Positions 8,215-18,088 of a stretch of DNA of 46,420 nucleotides are shown here, one piece after another. The stretch comes from Candidatus Accumulibacter contiguus. Its GTDB lineage: Bacteria > Pseudomonadota > Gammaproteobacteria > Burkholderiales > Rhodocyclaceae. Under the pieces are notes generated by a model. It made no database searches. It worked only from the letters and a program-made list of their open reading frames with translations, and was not told the origin of the DNA. The position numbers and the translations under genes are program-made. Every line of letters starts with the position of its first letter. The stretch's first letter is position 1. The DNA is taken from the NCBI RefSeq assembly GCF_012940005.1, contig NZ_SPMX01000058.1:1-46420 (forward strand), given 5' to 3'.

Positions 8215-8257
8215 ATCGCACCCTCGCTGCAGTCATGCAGAATCAATCACTTGGCGC

Positions 8258-8273
8258 TGGCACGCGGATTGCA
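8258..8273 (+). promoter_or_regulatory. Sigma-54 promoter of nifE
   Basis: TGGCACG-CGGA-TTGCA is a perfect match to the sigma-54 consensus. The predicted start is near 8284, giving an 18-nt leader that contains AAGGA before the nifE ATG at 8302. Confidence 0.85.
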
Positions 8274-8301
8274 CTAGCACAGTCAACCAAGGACCGATGC
8301 C

Positions 8302-9454
8302 ATGAAGACTGCCGAAATCGCCGAGTTGCTGAACGAGCCCGCCTGTGCGCACAACAAGAACGAGAAATCCGGTTGTGCCCGGACCAAGCCGGGCGCGACG
8401 GCCGGCGGCTGTTCGTTTGACGGCGCACAGATCGCTCTGCTGCCGATTGCCGATGTCGCGCACATCGTGCACGGGCCGATCGCCTGTGCCGGCGCTTCCT
8501 GGGACAACCGCGGCGCGCGCTCTTCAGGCCCGACACTCTATCGAACAGGCATGACCACCGACCTCACCGAACAGGACGTGATCATGGGTCGCGGCGAAAA
8601 ACGCCTGTTTCATGCCATCAAGCAGGCCATCGACGACTACTCGCCGAAAGCGGTATTCCTCTACTCGACCTGCGTGCCGGCCTTGATCGGCGACGATCTC
8701 GAAGCCGTCGCCAGGGCAGCCAGCGAGCGCTGGGGGGTGCCGGTGGTGCCGGTCGATTGCGCCGGCTTCTACGGCACCAAGAATCTGGGCAACCGCATTG
8801 CCGGCGAGGCCATGTTCAAGTACGTGATCGGCACCCGCGAGCCCGAGCCGGTACCCGCTGCGGCGCAGCGGCCGGGAATCCGCGTGCATGACGTGAACCT
8901 GATCGGCGAATACAACATCGCCGGCGAATTCTGGTATCTCGCGCCACTGTTCGACGAACTCGGCCTGCGCATTCTCTGCACGCTCTCGGGCGACGCACGC
9001 TTCCACGAGGTGCAGACCATGCACCGGGCGGAAGCGTCGATGGTGGTCTGCGCCAAGGCGCTGCTCAATGTGGCGCGCAAACTCGAAGGCGAATTCGGCG
9101 TACCCTTCTTCGAAGGCAGTTTCTACGGCATCACCGACACCTCGCAGGCCTTCCGCGACTTTGCGAGGCTGTTGGCCGACCCCGCTCTGAGCGCGCGCAC
9201 CGAAGCCATGATCGCTCGCGAGGAAGCCAGGATTCGCGCCGCGCTCGAGCCCTGGCGGGCGCGCCTGGCGGGCAGGCGCGTGCTGCTGTACACCGGCGGC
9301 GTCAAGAGCTGGTCGGTGGTCTCGGCACTGCAGGATCTGGGCATGACGGTCGTCGCCACCGGCACCAACAAGTCGACCGAGGAAGACAAGGCGCGCATCC
9401 GCGAGATCATGGGCGACGAAACGCGGATGATCACCGACGGCAGCCCGAAAGCCG
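8302..9454 (+). pseudogene. nifE: nifE (FeMo-cofactor scaffold subunit), 3' end missing
   Basis: NifE with NifN forms the scaffold on which FeMo-cofactor is completed. About 384 native residues remain of some 470. The cluster ligands fall at the same numbers as in Azotobacter NifE: C37, C62 and C124 for the [4Fe-4S] cluster and C250 for the precursor cluster. After MITDGSPKA the frame continues for 22 foreign codons (stop at 9520-9522) that are antisense to vapC. The missing part would hold the C-terminal third domain, and no nifN follows, so the product should not be functional. Promoter, leader and start are intact. Confidence 0.9.
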
Positions 9455-9758
9455 CAATATGCAGGTCGTTGACGCCGATGGGCTGGCCCAGCTTTTCCAG
9501 GGCGGCGCGGATGCTGCCGTAGTGGTAGGCCTCCCGCTCGCCATAGGGCAGGACGCTCAGGCGGCTGCAGAAATCCTCGACCACGGAAAGGTTGCGGGCG
9601 GGGTCGCTGCTTTTCTCGGCACCATGGACCAGCTCGGCGAGGGTGATGGCTGAGACGGCCAGGCGGCCGTAATGGCGGTTGAAGGACGCCAAAGCCTCGA
9701 TCGGACGCCGCTTGACGACGTAGATGACGATGTTGGTATCGAGCAGGTGGGTCAGCAC
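9450..9758 (-). pseudogene. vapC: vapC PIN-domain toxin, 3' end missing
   Basis: VapC toxins are Mg-dependent PIN-domain RNases. About 103 native residues remain of roughly 130: LLDTNIVIY with the first acidic residue D7, E42 in the AELVHG segment, and D98 in GVNDLHIAA. Beyond that the frame runs antisense into nifE, so the fourth acidic position and the last strand are lost and activity is doubtful. Start: GTG 9756-9758, 3 bp after the vapB stop. The break coincides with the nifE break. Confidence 0.85.
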
Positions 9759-9761
9759 GGG

Positions 9762-9995
9762 TTAAAGGCATTCCCGATCCGGCTGCTCCTGGATGGCCCG
9801 TTCCGGCAGAAAATCGTCGGTCACGGTTTTTTCGCCCAGGAAAAAACTGTCCCACGCCGCTTCGGCGGGGGCAATGATGCGCTCCTGGCCGACGGCCCGC
9901 ACATCGACCTTCTTGATTGAATCCGGAAAGCGCAGCTCGGCGGGCAGGCGAACCGCCTGGGTGCGATTGTTGGTGAAGACGGTGCTGGCAGGCAT
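9762..9995 (-). CDS. vapB: VapB-type antitoxin (AbrB/SpoVT-like)
   Basis: 77 residues. MPASTVFTNNRTQAVRLPAELRFPD is the N-terminal swapped-hairpin DNA-binding region seen in VapB antitoxins paired with this type of VapC. The C-terminal tail (WDSFFLGEKTVTDDFLPER) has the aromatic and acidic residues that usually enter the toxin's active site. ATG 9993-9995 was preferred over in-frame codons further upstream because it matches the family N-terminus and has GGAAG 6 bp before it. The antitoxin is intact while its toxin is truncated. Confidence 0.85.
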   Translation of the reverse strand: MPASTVFTNNRTQAVRLPAELRFPDSIKKVDVRAVGQERIIAPAEAAWDSFFLGEKTVTDDFLPERAIQEQPDRECL

Positions 9996-10014
9996 GGCTG
10001 GCTTCCGAAATGCT

Positions 10015-10034
10015 ATATACACGAACAATATACA
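10015..10034 (-). promoter_or_regulatory. Probable vapBC promoter/operator with direct repeats
   Basis: Two direct copies of ATATACA (10015-10021 and 10028-10034; TGTATAT on the minus strand) start 13 bp apart, 20 bp upstream of the vapB start, in an AT-rich island. VapB-type antitoxins usually repress their own operon by binding repeats here, and TATATA/TATATT could serve as the -10. No protein-binding evidence can be seen from sequence alone. Confidence 0.4.
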
Positions 10035-10135
10035 TTATTCAGGGCCAAGGTCAAGATTCAAACACTGAATTTGCGGCGGTGTAGCCTTCCCTCTCTCAAG
10101 AAACACACTCCAAGTGACTGATTAAAGGCATGTTT

Positions 10136-10309
10136 TTAAGCGGCGTCGGGAATTGGAACGAGTTTCAGGCCGAGTTTCTGGGCGCGCCGGGCAAGGTGAT
10201 GCATGGCGCGCTGGCGGTACCGCTCCTCGTAGTAATCCTGTCTCTTGTCCGTGTATTTCTCGCCCTTGGTCAGCAGCGTGTGGATCAAGCGTGCCAGCTG
10301 AGTATTTCC
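10136..10309 (-). pseudogene. IS110-family transposase, C-terminal fragment
   Basis: The minus strand reads [57 protein letters not shown] and stops with TAA at 10136-10138. This resembles the C-terminal tail of IS110-family DEDD transposases. Only about 57 residues remain; the catalytic domains are absent. Homology ends exactly where the IS91-type fragment begins on the other strand (about 10303), marking a junction between two element remnants. Confidence 0.65.
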
Positions 10310-11225
10310 ACTGCCTCGTCATCGAGGGTGTCTTCGAGGCGGACGCCTCGGGGGCGGCGACGTTTCACGAAAGCCGTGCCCCCGACCAGAAGTGGCTCAA
10401 CGAAGTGCAGGCCAAGGTCCGCCGTCGTCTGCTGCGCGCGCTGGCCCGGCGCGGTGTGCTTGAGCCGGAAGACGCCGAAACGATGGCGAACTGGGAGCAC
10501 GGGGGCGGCTTCTCGCTCGACGCCGGCGTGCGCCTCGAAGGGGCCGACCGCCAGGGCCTGGAACGGCTGTTGCGTTATTGCGCTCGACCTGCCTTTGGGC
10601 TGGAGCGCTTGCGTGAAATCGACGCCGAACACCGGGTCTATGAGAGCGTCAAGCCGGGTCCCGGCGGCAGCGTTCGCTGGATGCTCACGCCGCTCGAACG
10701 GTTCGAGCGTCTGGCGGCGCTGATTCCACCCCCGCGCCGTCATCGGCATCGGTACTACGGCGTACTGCGCCCAACGCACCGCTACGCGCACAGGTCACCG
10801 CGCTTGTCGGCGTGCCAGAGAGTCCGACCGCGCCGCTTCTTACAGCGACTGAGACGGAGACTGAGCCAATCGCGGCGCAAATCACCGCCCCAGGCGCGTC
10901 GTCCGACAGCGAGGAGCAGGCAAAGGAAGCGCTCCTGTGTCGCGCGGCCCGCTACGCCTGGGCGTTGCTGCTCGCGCGGATCGATGAGGTCTTTCCGCTC
11001 GTCTGCCCACGCTGTGGCGGCGAGAGGCGAATCATCGCCTTCCTCACCGACGCCTGCGCCGTGCGCGAGATCCTCTCGCACTTAGGCGAGCCGACGTCAC
11101 CGCCGCCGATCGCGCCGGCCCGGGGCCCGCCGCTGTGGGAGATCACCGATGCCGAGCAGGGCGAGTTCGGCCCGCCCGCTCAACCGGCACCGGACGACCC
11201 ATTCGATCAGCGCATCGCCTGGGAA
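10303..11225 (+). pseudogene. IS91-family (HUH/Y2-type) transposase, 5'-truncated and frameshifted
   Basis: Recognisable IS91-family stretches are [45 protein letters not shown] and the C-terminal [36 protein letters not shown] zinc-binding region. The N-terminal part is missing, and the HUH motif is broken at the junction (YFH for HFH). The frame changes after 10767: inserting one base in CTG-CGCCC restores [16 protein letters not shown], so a base has been lost. There is no stop at the expected end (about 11225). Not functional as it stands. Confidence 0.8.
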
Positions 11226-11272
11226 AGGCCGCACGAAGACGATCCGATCGGGCTCGTCAGGGAGCGCTTGCA

Positions 11273-11319
11273 CCATGGGTTGCCGCGGCGGCCTAGTCAG
11301 CCACCGCGGCGACCCATGG
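11273..11319. repeat. Long perfect-type hairpin downstream of the IS91 remnant
   Basis: Two 20-bp arms (11273-11292 and 11300-11319) pair at 18 of 20 positions around a 7-nt loop CTAGTCA. One of the two mismatches could form a G-U pair in RNA. It lies about 50 bp after the end of IS91-transposase homology. Rolling-circle IS91/ISCR elements carry a hairpin-bearing replication origin (oriIS) at that end, so this may be the surviving oriIS. No T-run follows, so a terminator is less likely. The inverted repeat itself is certain; its role is inferred. Confidence 0.7.
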
Positions 11320-11454
11320 CCATCATGGCCATCCTGATGCTGCGGTTCTGGCGAGGTTTTCAGGCTCCGTCGGCACGCTTTCCCCGAATCACGACTGCTG
11401 TCAGGGCCTATCAGAGCCTGGAACACTGGCGGAAGTGGCGTTGGATATCCTATC

Positions 11455-11628
11455 CTTGCGAAGCGTCTTTCCGCTCACGCCCGCGAGCCGCTCGATCTCT
11501 TGATGGGCAAGACCTTGGCTTTTCAGCCACAAGGCTTCCATCTTGCGCCGCACATGGGGATGCGGATGGTGAAAGCGCTCGTGTGCCAAGACTCGCGCCT
11601 CTGCTTGCGAAAATGTCAATTTCAACAT
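11455..11628 (-). pseudogene. IS630-family transposase, N-terminal helix-turn-helix fragment
   Basis: Starting at the ATG 11626-11628, the frame reads MLKLTFSQAEARVLAHERFHHPHPHVRRK, then MEALWLKSQGLAHQEIERLAGVSGKTLR. This matches the N-terminal HTH region of IS630-type transposases. Homology stops after GKTLR, and a short unrelated tail ends at 11401. The DDE domain is absent. The fragment shows that a third element type has been inserted and deleted in this zone. Confidence 0.7.
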
Positions 11629-11815
11629 GGCCGCACGTCCCAAGAAGAAGTCATGCCCCCAATTCTACATCCCAGGAGACACGACAGTTAAAGTCGTTTA
11701 TGACCGAGCTTGGTATAACGATCTCTTGCTGTGCGCCGCGAAACGCGGGGTGGCCGAAGACGGTGGTGAGCAAGGTGATTGCGCGGGTGCTGCCGGTGGT
11801 CATGGGCGGTCCCGT

Positions 11816-12220
11816 CTACTGCGAGGGAATCAGTGCGCGCAATCGGTCCGTAGTCTGCGTGCGATCCAATTGGGAGGAGGCGACATCCAGCAGCAACGCT
11901 TCCCACGCATCACTGTCGGGCGCGGGTTCGATGCCGTTTAGACGCAGAAACACGATGGCGGAGGCCATCGCAACACGCTTGTTTCCGTCGTTAAACGGAT
12001 GATTGCGGCAGAGGTAAAAAAGATAAGCCGCCGCGACCTCGATCAAGTCAGCGAATGGCGAAGCGCCAAACGCGGTAGCTTGCGGCGCGGCAATCGCGGA
12101 TTGCAGCAAGCCTGCATCGCGCACCCCCGCCAAGCCGCCGAACGCAGCGACGACTTGGTTGTGAATTTCGCAAACATCGGCTAGAGCAAGGTGGATGCAA
12201 TCATCCGGCGTGTTGCTCAC
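11816..12220 (-). CDS. Doc/Fic-type death-on-curing toxin
   Basis: 134 residues, usual length for Doc. Doc toxins carry a Fic fold and, in the phage P1 case, phosphorylate EF-Tu. The Fic-type loop HPFNDGNKR is intact (about residues 74-82), and the N-terminal VCEIHNQVVAAFGGLAGVRDAGLLQSAIA segment is typical of the family. The GTG start (12218-12220) overlaps the TGA of the upstream antitoxin gene, showing translational coupling. Homologous bases end near 11816, where IS-derived sequence begins, but the C-terminus looks complete. Confidence 0.88.
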   Translation of the reverse strand: MSNTPDDCIHLALADVCEIHNQVVAAFGGLAGVRDAGLLQSAIAAPQATAFGASPFADLIEVAAAYLFYLCRNHPFNDGNKRVAMASAIVFLRLNGIEPAPDSDAWEALLLDVASSQLDRTQTTDRLRALIPSQ

Positions 12221-12444
12221 GCCAGCTTCCGCAGGGTTTTGGCGTAATCCTTGACGGTTTGGCGGATGGTGTTGTTCATCACCTCCGCGGGCGCGGCGTT
12301 GCGTATGGGCGTAATGACCACGGCGCCGCCGTCATGCACGGTCACGTTCACCTGATCCCCAGCTTTGAGGCCGGTAAGTTCGCACAGCGCGGTGTCAAGG
12401 ATCAAGCCTTGTGAGTTTCCGACTTTGGTGATGGTTTTGAGCAT
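12217..12444 (-). CDS. MazE/AbrB-type antitoxin partner of Doc-like toxin
   Basis: 75 residues. MLKTITKVGNSQGLILD and AGDQVNVTVHDGGAVVITPI form a SpoVT-AbrB swapped-hairpin DNA-binding domain. The C-terminal VMNNTIRQTVKDYAKTLRKLA helix is the likely toxin-neutralising part. ATG 12442-12444. Such AbrB-type antitoxins are common partners of Doc toxins in proteobacteria and usually autoregulate; an AT-rich stretch upstream (12445-12500) would be the place for the operator, but I cannot define it. Confidence 0.85.
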   Translation of the reverse strand: MLKTITKVGNSQGLILDTALCELTGLKAGDQVNVTVHDGGAVVITPIRNAAPAEVMNNTIRQTVKDYAKTLRKLA

Positions 12445-12587
12445 GGTCAGCCCCTATAAAACAATGTTTAACGCAGGTATTCTACGATAGTTGTCGAACC
12501 CGCACAACGTAACATAACTATTTGTTTTTAAAAACGGTTATGTGGATCGAGCAAGCTATGCCGCCTGCCGCGGCAGACGCAACGCCG

Positions 12588-12886
12588 CGTCCGAGCGCTT
12601 CGGTCTGTGGATTTCCTTCTATCCATTCGACCAGGAGGCCTATCTCAAGATCGTGGCGCATTGGCTGCAGTCCTTTGGCTGCGCCCGCGACGAGATCGTT
12701 CGTGCCGAGCGCGATGCGCTCAACTGGGCGCTCGAACGCGGTTCGCGCAGCGGACGCGTCGCCTGGCAGTTCGCCAGGGACTGGGCCGGCCGGCAACTCG
12801 CTGTGCCGGATCGCCAGAGGCGACCGCGCAGCGCGCCGTCCACCTCGCCAACGACCGCGCGCAAGCGCTCGCGGAATGTCGCTTGA
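12588..12886 (+). pseudogene. DUF815-family ATPase, 3' remnant
   Basis: From about 12588 the frame reads SERFGLWISFYPFDQEAYL, then KIVAHWLQSFG and WALERGSRSGRVAWQFARDWAGRQ, the C-terminal end of DUF815 predicted AAA+ ATPases. Homology begins abruptly; upstream codons are unrelated and no start codon or P-loop is present. In betaproteobacteria this gene usually sits between argJ and a mutT-type gene, which is exactly what follows here. The break therefore marks the border between the accessory zone and conserved chromosome. Confidence 0.75.
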
Positions 12887-12914
12887 GCCGCCGCAGGGGG
12901 CGATTAAGCGCCCG

Positions 12915-13862
12915 ATGACCCAGGTGACCGAAGTGGCGGCGGCAGTGATGCTGCGCGGCGATCCGGCGGCGCCCGAGTTTCTGCTGGCGCAACGTCCGCC
13001 CGGAAAGGTTTATGCCGGCTACTGGGAATTTCCGGGCGGCAAGATCGAGCCTGGCGAGACGGCGCGCGCGGCGCTGGTTCGTGAACTGCAAGAAGAACTC
13101 GGCATCACCGTCGAGCAAGCCTGGCCATGGGTCTGTTGCGAATTCAGCTATCCACACGCGACGGTTCGCCTGCGCTTCTTTCGCGTCAACACCTGGCACG
13201 GCGAACTGGCGGCGATCGAGCACAGCAACCTGGTCTGGTTGCCGGCCGGTGCGGCGGCGAGCGTCGCACCGATCCTGCCGGCCAACGCTCCAATCCTGCG
13301 CGCGCTGGCGCTGCCGTCGCTATACGCACTGAGCAATGCCGAGGAGTATGGCGTGGCGGCCGAACTGGCGCGGCTGCAGAACGCGCTGTCGAACGGACTG
13401 CGCCTGTTCCAGGTGCGCGACAAAACGCTGCCGCCAACGCAGCGGCACGCTTTTGCGCGCCAGGTCGTGGCGCTGGCGGCCAGGCATGCGCAGGTGGTGG
13501 TGCTGATCAACGACGACCAGGAACTCGCCCGTACGGTCGGCGCCGGGGGAGTGCACCTCTCGTCGCAGCAGCTCTGGCAGATCGAACGGCGCCCGGATTT
13601 CGCTCGCGTCGCCGCCTCGTGTCACGGCGCTGCCGACCTGGCACGCGCCGCCGGACTGGGACTGGACTTCGTCGTCCTCGGCCCCTTGCTGCCGACGGCC
13701 AGCCACCCCGGAACAGCCGGCATCGGTTGGTCAGCGTTCGCGCAGCTCGTCGAACGCTCGTCGTTACCGGTCTATGCGCTGGGCGGCTTGCAGCCCGAGA
13801 TGCTCGAAACCGCGAGGAGCCGCGGCGGACACGGCATCGCGCTGCTGCGCGGCTGGCGGTAG
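12915..13862 (+). CDS. Nudix hydrolase fused to a thiamine-phosphate-synthase-like domain
   Basis: 315 residues. The N-terminal Nudix domain carries the full box GGKIEPGETARAALVRELQEEL and probably hydrolyses oxidised nucleotides (MutT-like). The C-terminal ThiE-like half (about 140-310: LFQVRDKTLPPTQRH, INDDQELA, GVHLSSQQL, FVVLGPLLPTASHPG, VYALGGLQ) has a TIM-barrel signature, but its function in these fusions is not known. ATG 12915 was chosen because it lies close to the domain start. An in-frame ATG at 12876 would overlap the DUF815 remnant and is possible. Converges with glgX, one base apart. Confidence 0.88.
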   Translation: MTQVTEVAAAVMLRGDPAAPEFLLAQRPPGKVYAGYWEFPGGKIEPGETARAALVRELQEELGITVEQAWPWVCCEFSYPHATVRLRFFRVNTWHGELAAIEHSNLVWLPAGAAASVAPILPANAPILRALALPSLYALSNAEEYGVAAELARLQNALSNGLRLFQVRDKTLPPTQRHAFARQVVALAARHAQVVVLINDDQELARTVGAGGVHLSSQQLWQIERRPDFARVAASCHGAADLARAAGLGLDFVVLGPLLPTASHPGTAGIGWSAFAQLVERSSLPVYALGGLQPEMLETARSRGGHGIALLRGWR

Positions 13863-13863
13863 A

Positions 13864-15893
13864 TCAGTGGTAAAAGTCGCGCCAGCGAATCAAGAACGGC
13901 TGAGAATCTGCACGCTGCGCGCCGCCACGGGGGGTGCTGATCTCGCGCATGTGGGGAGCAAAGGGGGCCTGCGTGCTGCTGTCGCAGATCTGCTGCCAGA
14001 CCCCTGCCGGCAGCAGGAAGGAAGCCTGGTTGTCGTCGCGGTTGATCAGGCATAGCAAGGTTTCGCCATCCTGTGCTTTGCCCACGGCTGGCCGGTCGGG
14101 GGCGAGTTGCAGACCGAAGGTGCCCAGTTTTTTCGACTCCCAGTCGGCGTGGCGCATCGGTCTGCCCGCAGGATGCCACCAGACCACATCGGGCTGCCCG
14201 TCGACCATCGCTTCGCCGGTCAGCCAGCGGTGTTGCCGCAATTGCGGGAAACGCCGGCGCAAGTCGATCAGCCCGGCGACAAAATCGATCAACTCGGCAT
14301 CGGCGTTCTTCCAGTCGAGCCAGGTCATTGCATTGTCCTGGCAATAGGCGTTGTTGTTGCCGGCCTGTGTGCGTCCGATTTCGTCGCCACTCTGCAGCAT
14401 CGGCACGCCCTGAGACAGCATCAGCGTGGCGAGGAGCGTGCGCTGCAGGCGCCGGCGCCTTTCGAGCACTACCGGATCAGTGCTTACGCCTTCCTCGCCG
14501 CAGTTCCACGCGTGGTTATGGCCGTGTCCGTCGCGATTCTCCTCGCCATTCAATTCATTGTGTTTCTTTTGATAGCTGACGAGATCGCGCAGGGTGAAAC
14601 CGTCATGCGCGGTGATGAAATTGATTCCCGCCTGGGGCGCACGTCCGCTGCTACCGAAGACTTCTCGTGAGCCAGCGAGCCGTTGTGCCAGTTGTCCGGC
14701 GCCTGCCTCATGCGTCAGCCAGAATGCGCGTACGTCGTCGCGGAAGCGATCGTTCCATTCGCTCCAGCCCGGCAGAAAGCGGCCGAGGTGATAACCGTCC
14801 GGTCCGATGTCCCAGGGCTCGGCGATCAGCTTGACGCGCTGCAGCAAAGGATCCTGCCGGAGTGCGGCAAGAAACGCGCTGTCGCGTGTCAGCGTGGCTG
14901 CGAGGTCAAAGCGGAAGCCGTCAACGTGCATGACGCCGACCCAGTAGCGCAGCGCATCCATGACCATTTGCAGAACGCGTGGATGGGCGAGATTCAGGGT
15001 GTTACCGCAGCCCGTGAAATTTTCGTAGCGGTTGAGATGGTCGGGCGGCAGGCGGTAATAGCTCGAGTTGTCGATGCCGCGAAACGACAGGATCGGGCCC
15101 GCTTCGTCGGATTCGGCGGTATGGTTGAAGACCACGTCGAGAATGACTTCGAGGTGGGCGGCGTGCAAGGAACGGACCATCGTCTTGAATTCGGCAATCA
15201 CCGACTGCCCACCGATCCGCGCTGCATAGCGCGGCTCGGGCGCGAAGAAAGCGAGCGAGTTGTAGCCCCAGTAATTGACAAGACCCTTTTCATCCAGGTG
15301 TCTCTCGTCGAGAAAGTGGCACACCGGCAGCAGGTTGATGGCAGTGACTCCGAGTCGCTGGAAATGCTCGATCATCGCCGGCGTGGCAAGACCGGCGTAG
15401 GTGCCGCGCAGAACCTCGGGAACGCCGGGGTGTTGCCGGCTGCTTCCCTTGACATGCGCTTCGTAAAGAACCGTGCTTGCCAGGGGTATCAGGGGTGGGG
15501 CGTCGTCGCCCCAGTCAAATCGTTCGTCGACGACACAAGCCGCCAGGCAGTCCGCCGGGTCATGATGCTTCCGCCAGGAAAAGCGGCCGACCACTTCGCG
15601 CGCGTAGGGATCGAGCAACAGGCGCCGGTGATCGAAACGCTGGCCGCGCTTGGGCGCATCCGGGCCATGCACCCGGTAGGCATAGCGCAGTCCGGGTTCA
15701 GCGCCGGCCAGGTAGCCATGCCAGACCTGGTCGGTACATTCGCGCAGCGGTAGCGTGCGCATTCGCTCGCCGTCGAAGACACACAACTCGACGCGCTCGG
15801 CGTGCGCTGAAAAGAGGGCGAAGTTGACGCCGTGTCCGTCCCAACAGGCGCCGAGCGGCCACGGCCGCCCGGCTTCGAGATCGGCGCGGTCGC

Positions 15894-15897
<4 letters not shown>
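13864..15897 (-). CDS. glgX: Glycogen debranching enzyme GlgX
   Basis: 677 residues, usual length. GlgX hydrolyses alpha-1,6 branches of phosphorylase-limit glycogen. An N-terminal CBM48 domain (WPLGACWDGHGVNFALFSAHAERVELCVFD, in part) precedes the GH13 barrel. The catalytic triad is visible as Asp in HVDGFRFDLA (about 331), Glu in LIAEPWD (about 360) and Asp in TAHDGFTLRDL (about 431). The GTG start (15895-15897) overlaps the glgB stop (GTGA). An upstream same-frame extension is antisense-like Arg-rich translation of glgB and was excluded. Last gene of the glk-glgP-glgB-glgX unit. Confidence 0.94.
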
Positions 15898-18077
<2,180 letters not shown>

Positions 18078-18088
18078 TTTCGACTTCC

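Noticed and set aside
10812-12002. A long plus-strand frame joining IS91 sequence to unrelated downstream bases
   Set aside because: Only the first part (to about 11225) is IS91-like; the remainder runs antisense through the IS630 fragment and the Doc toxin, so it is not one gene.
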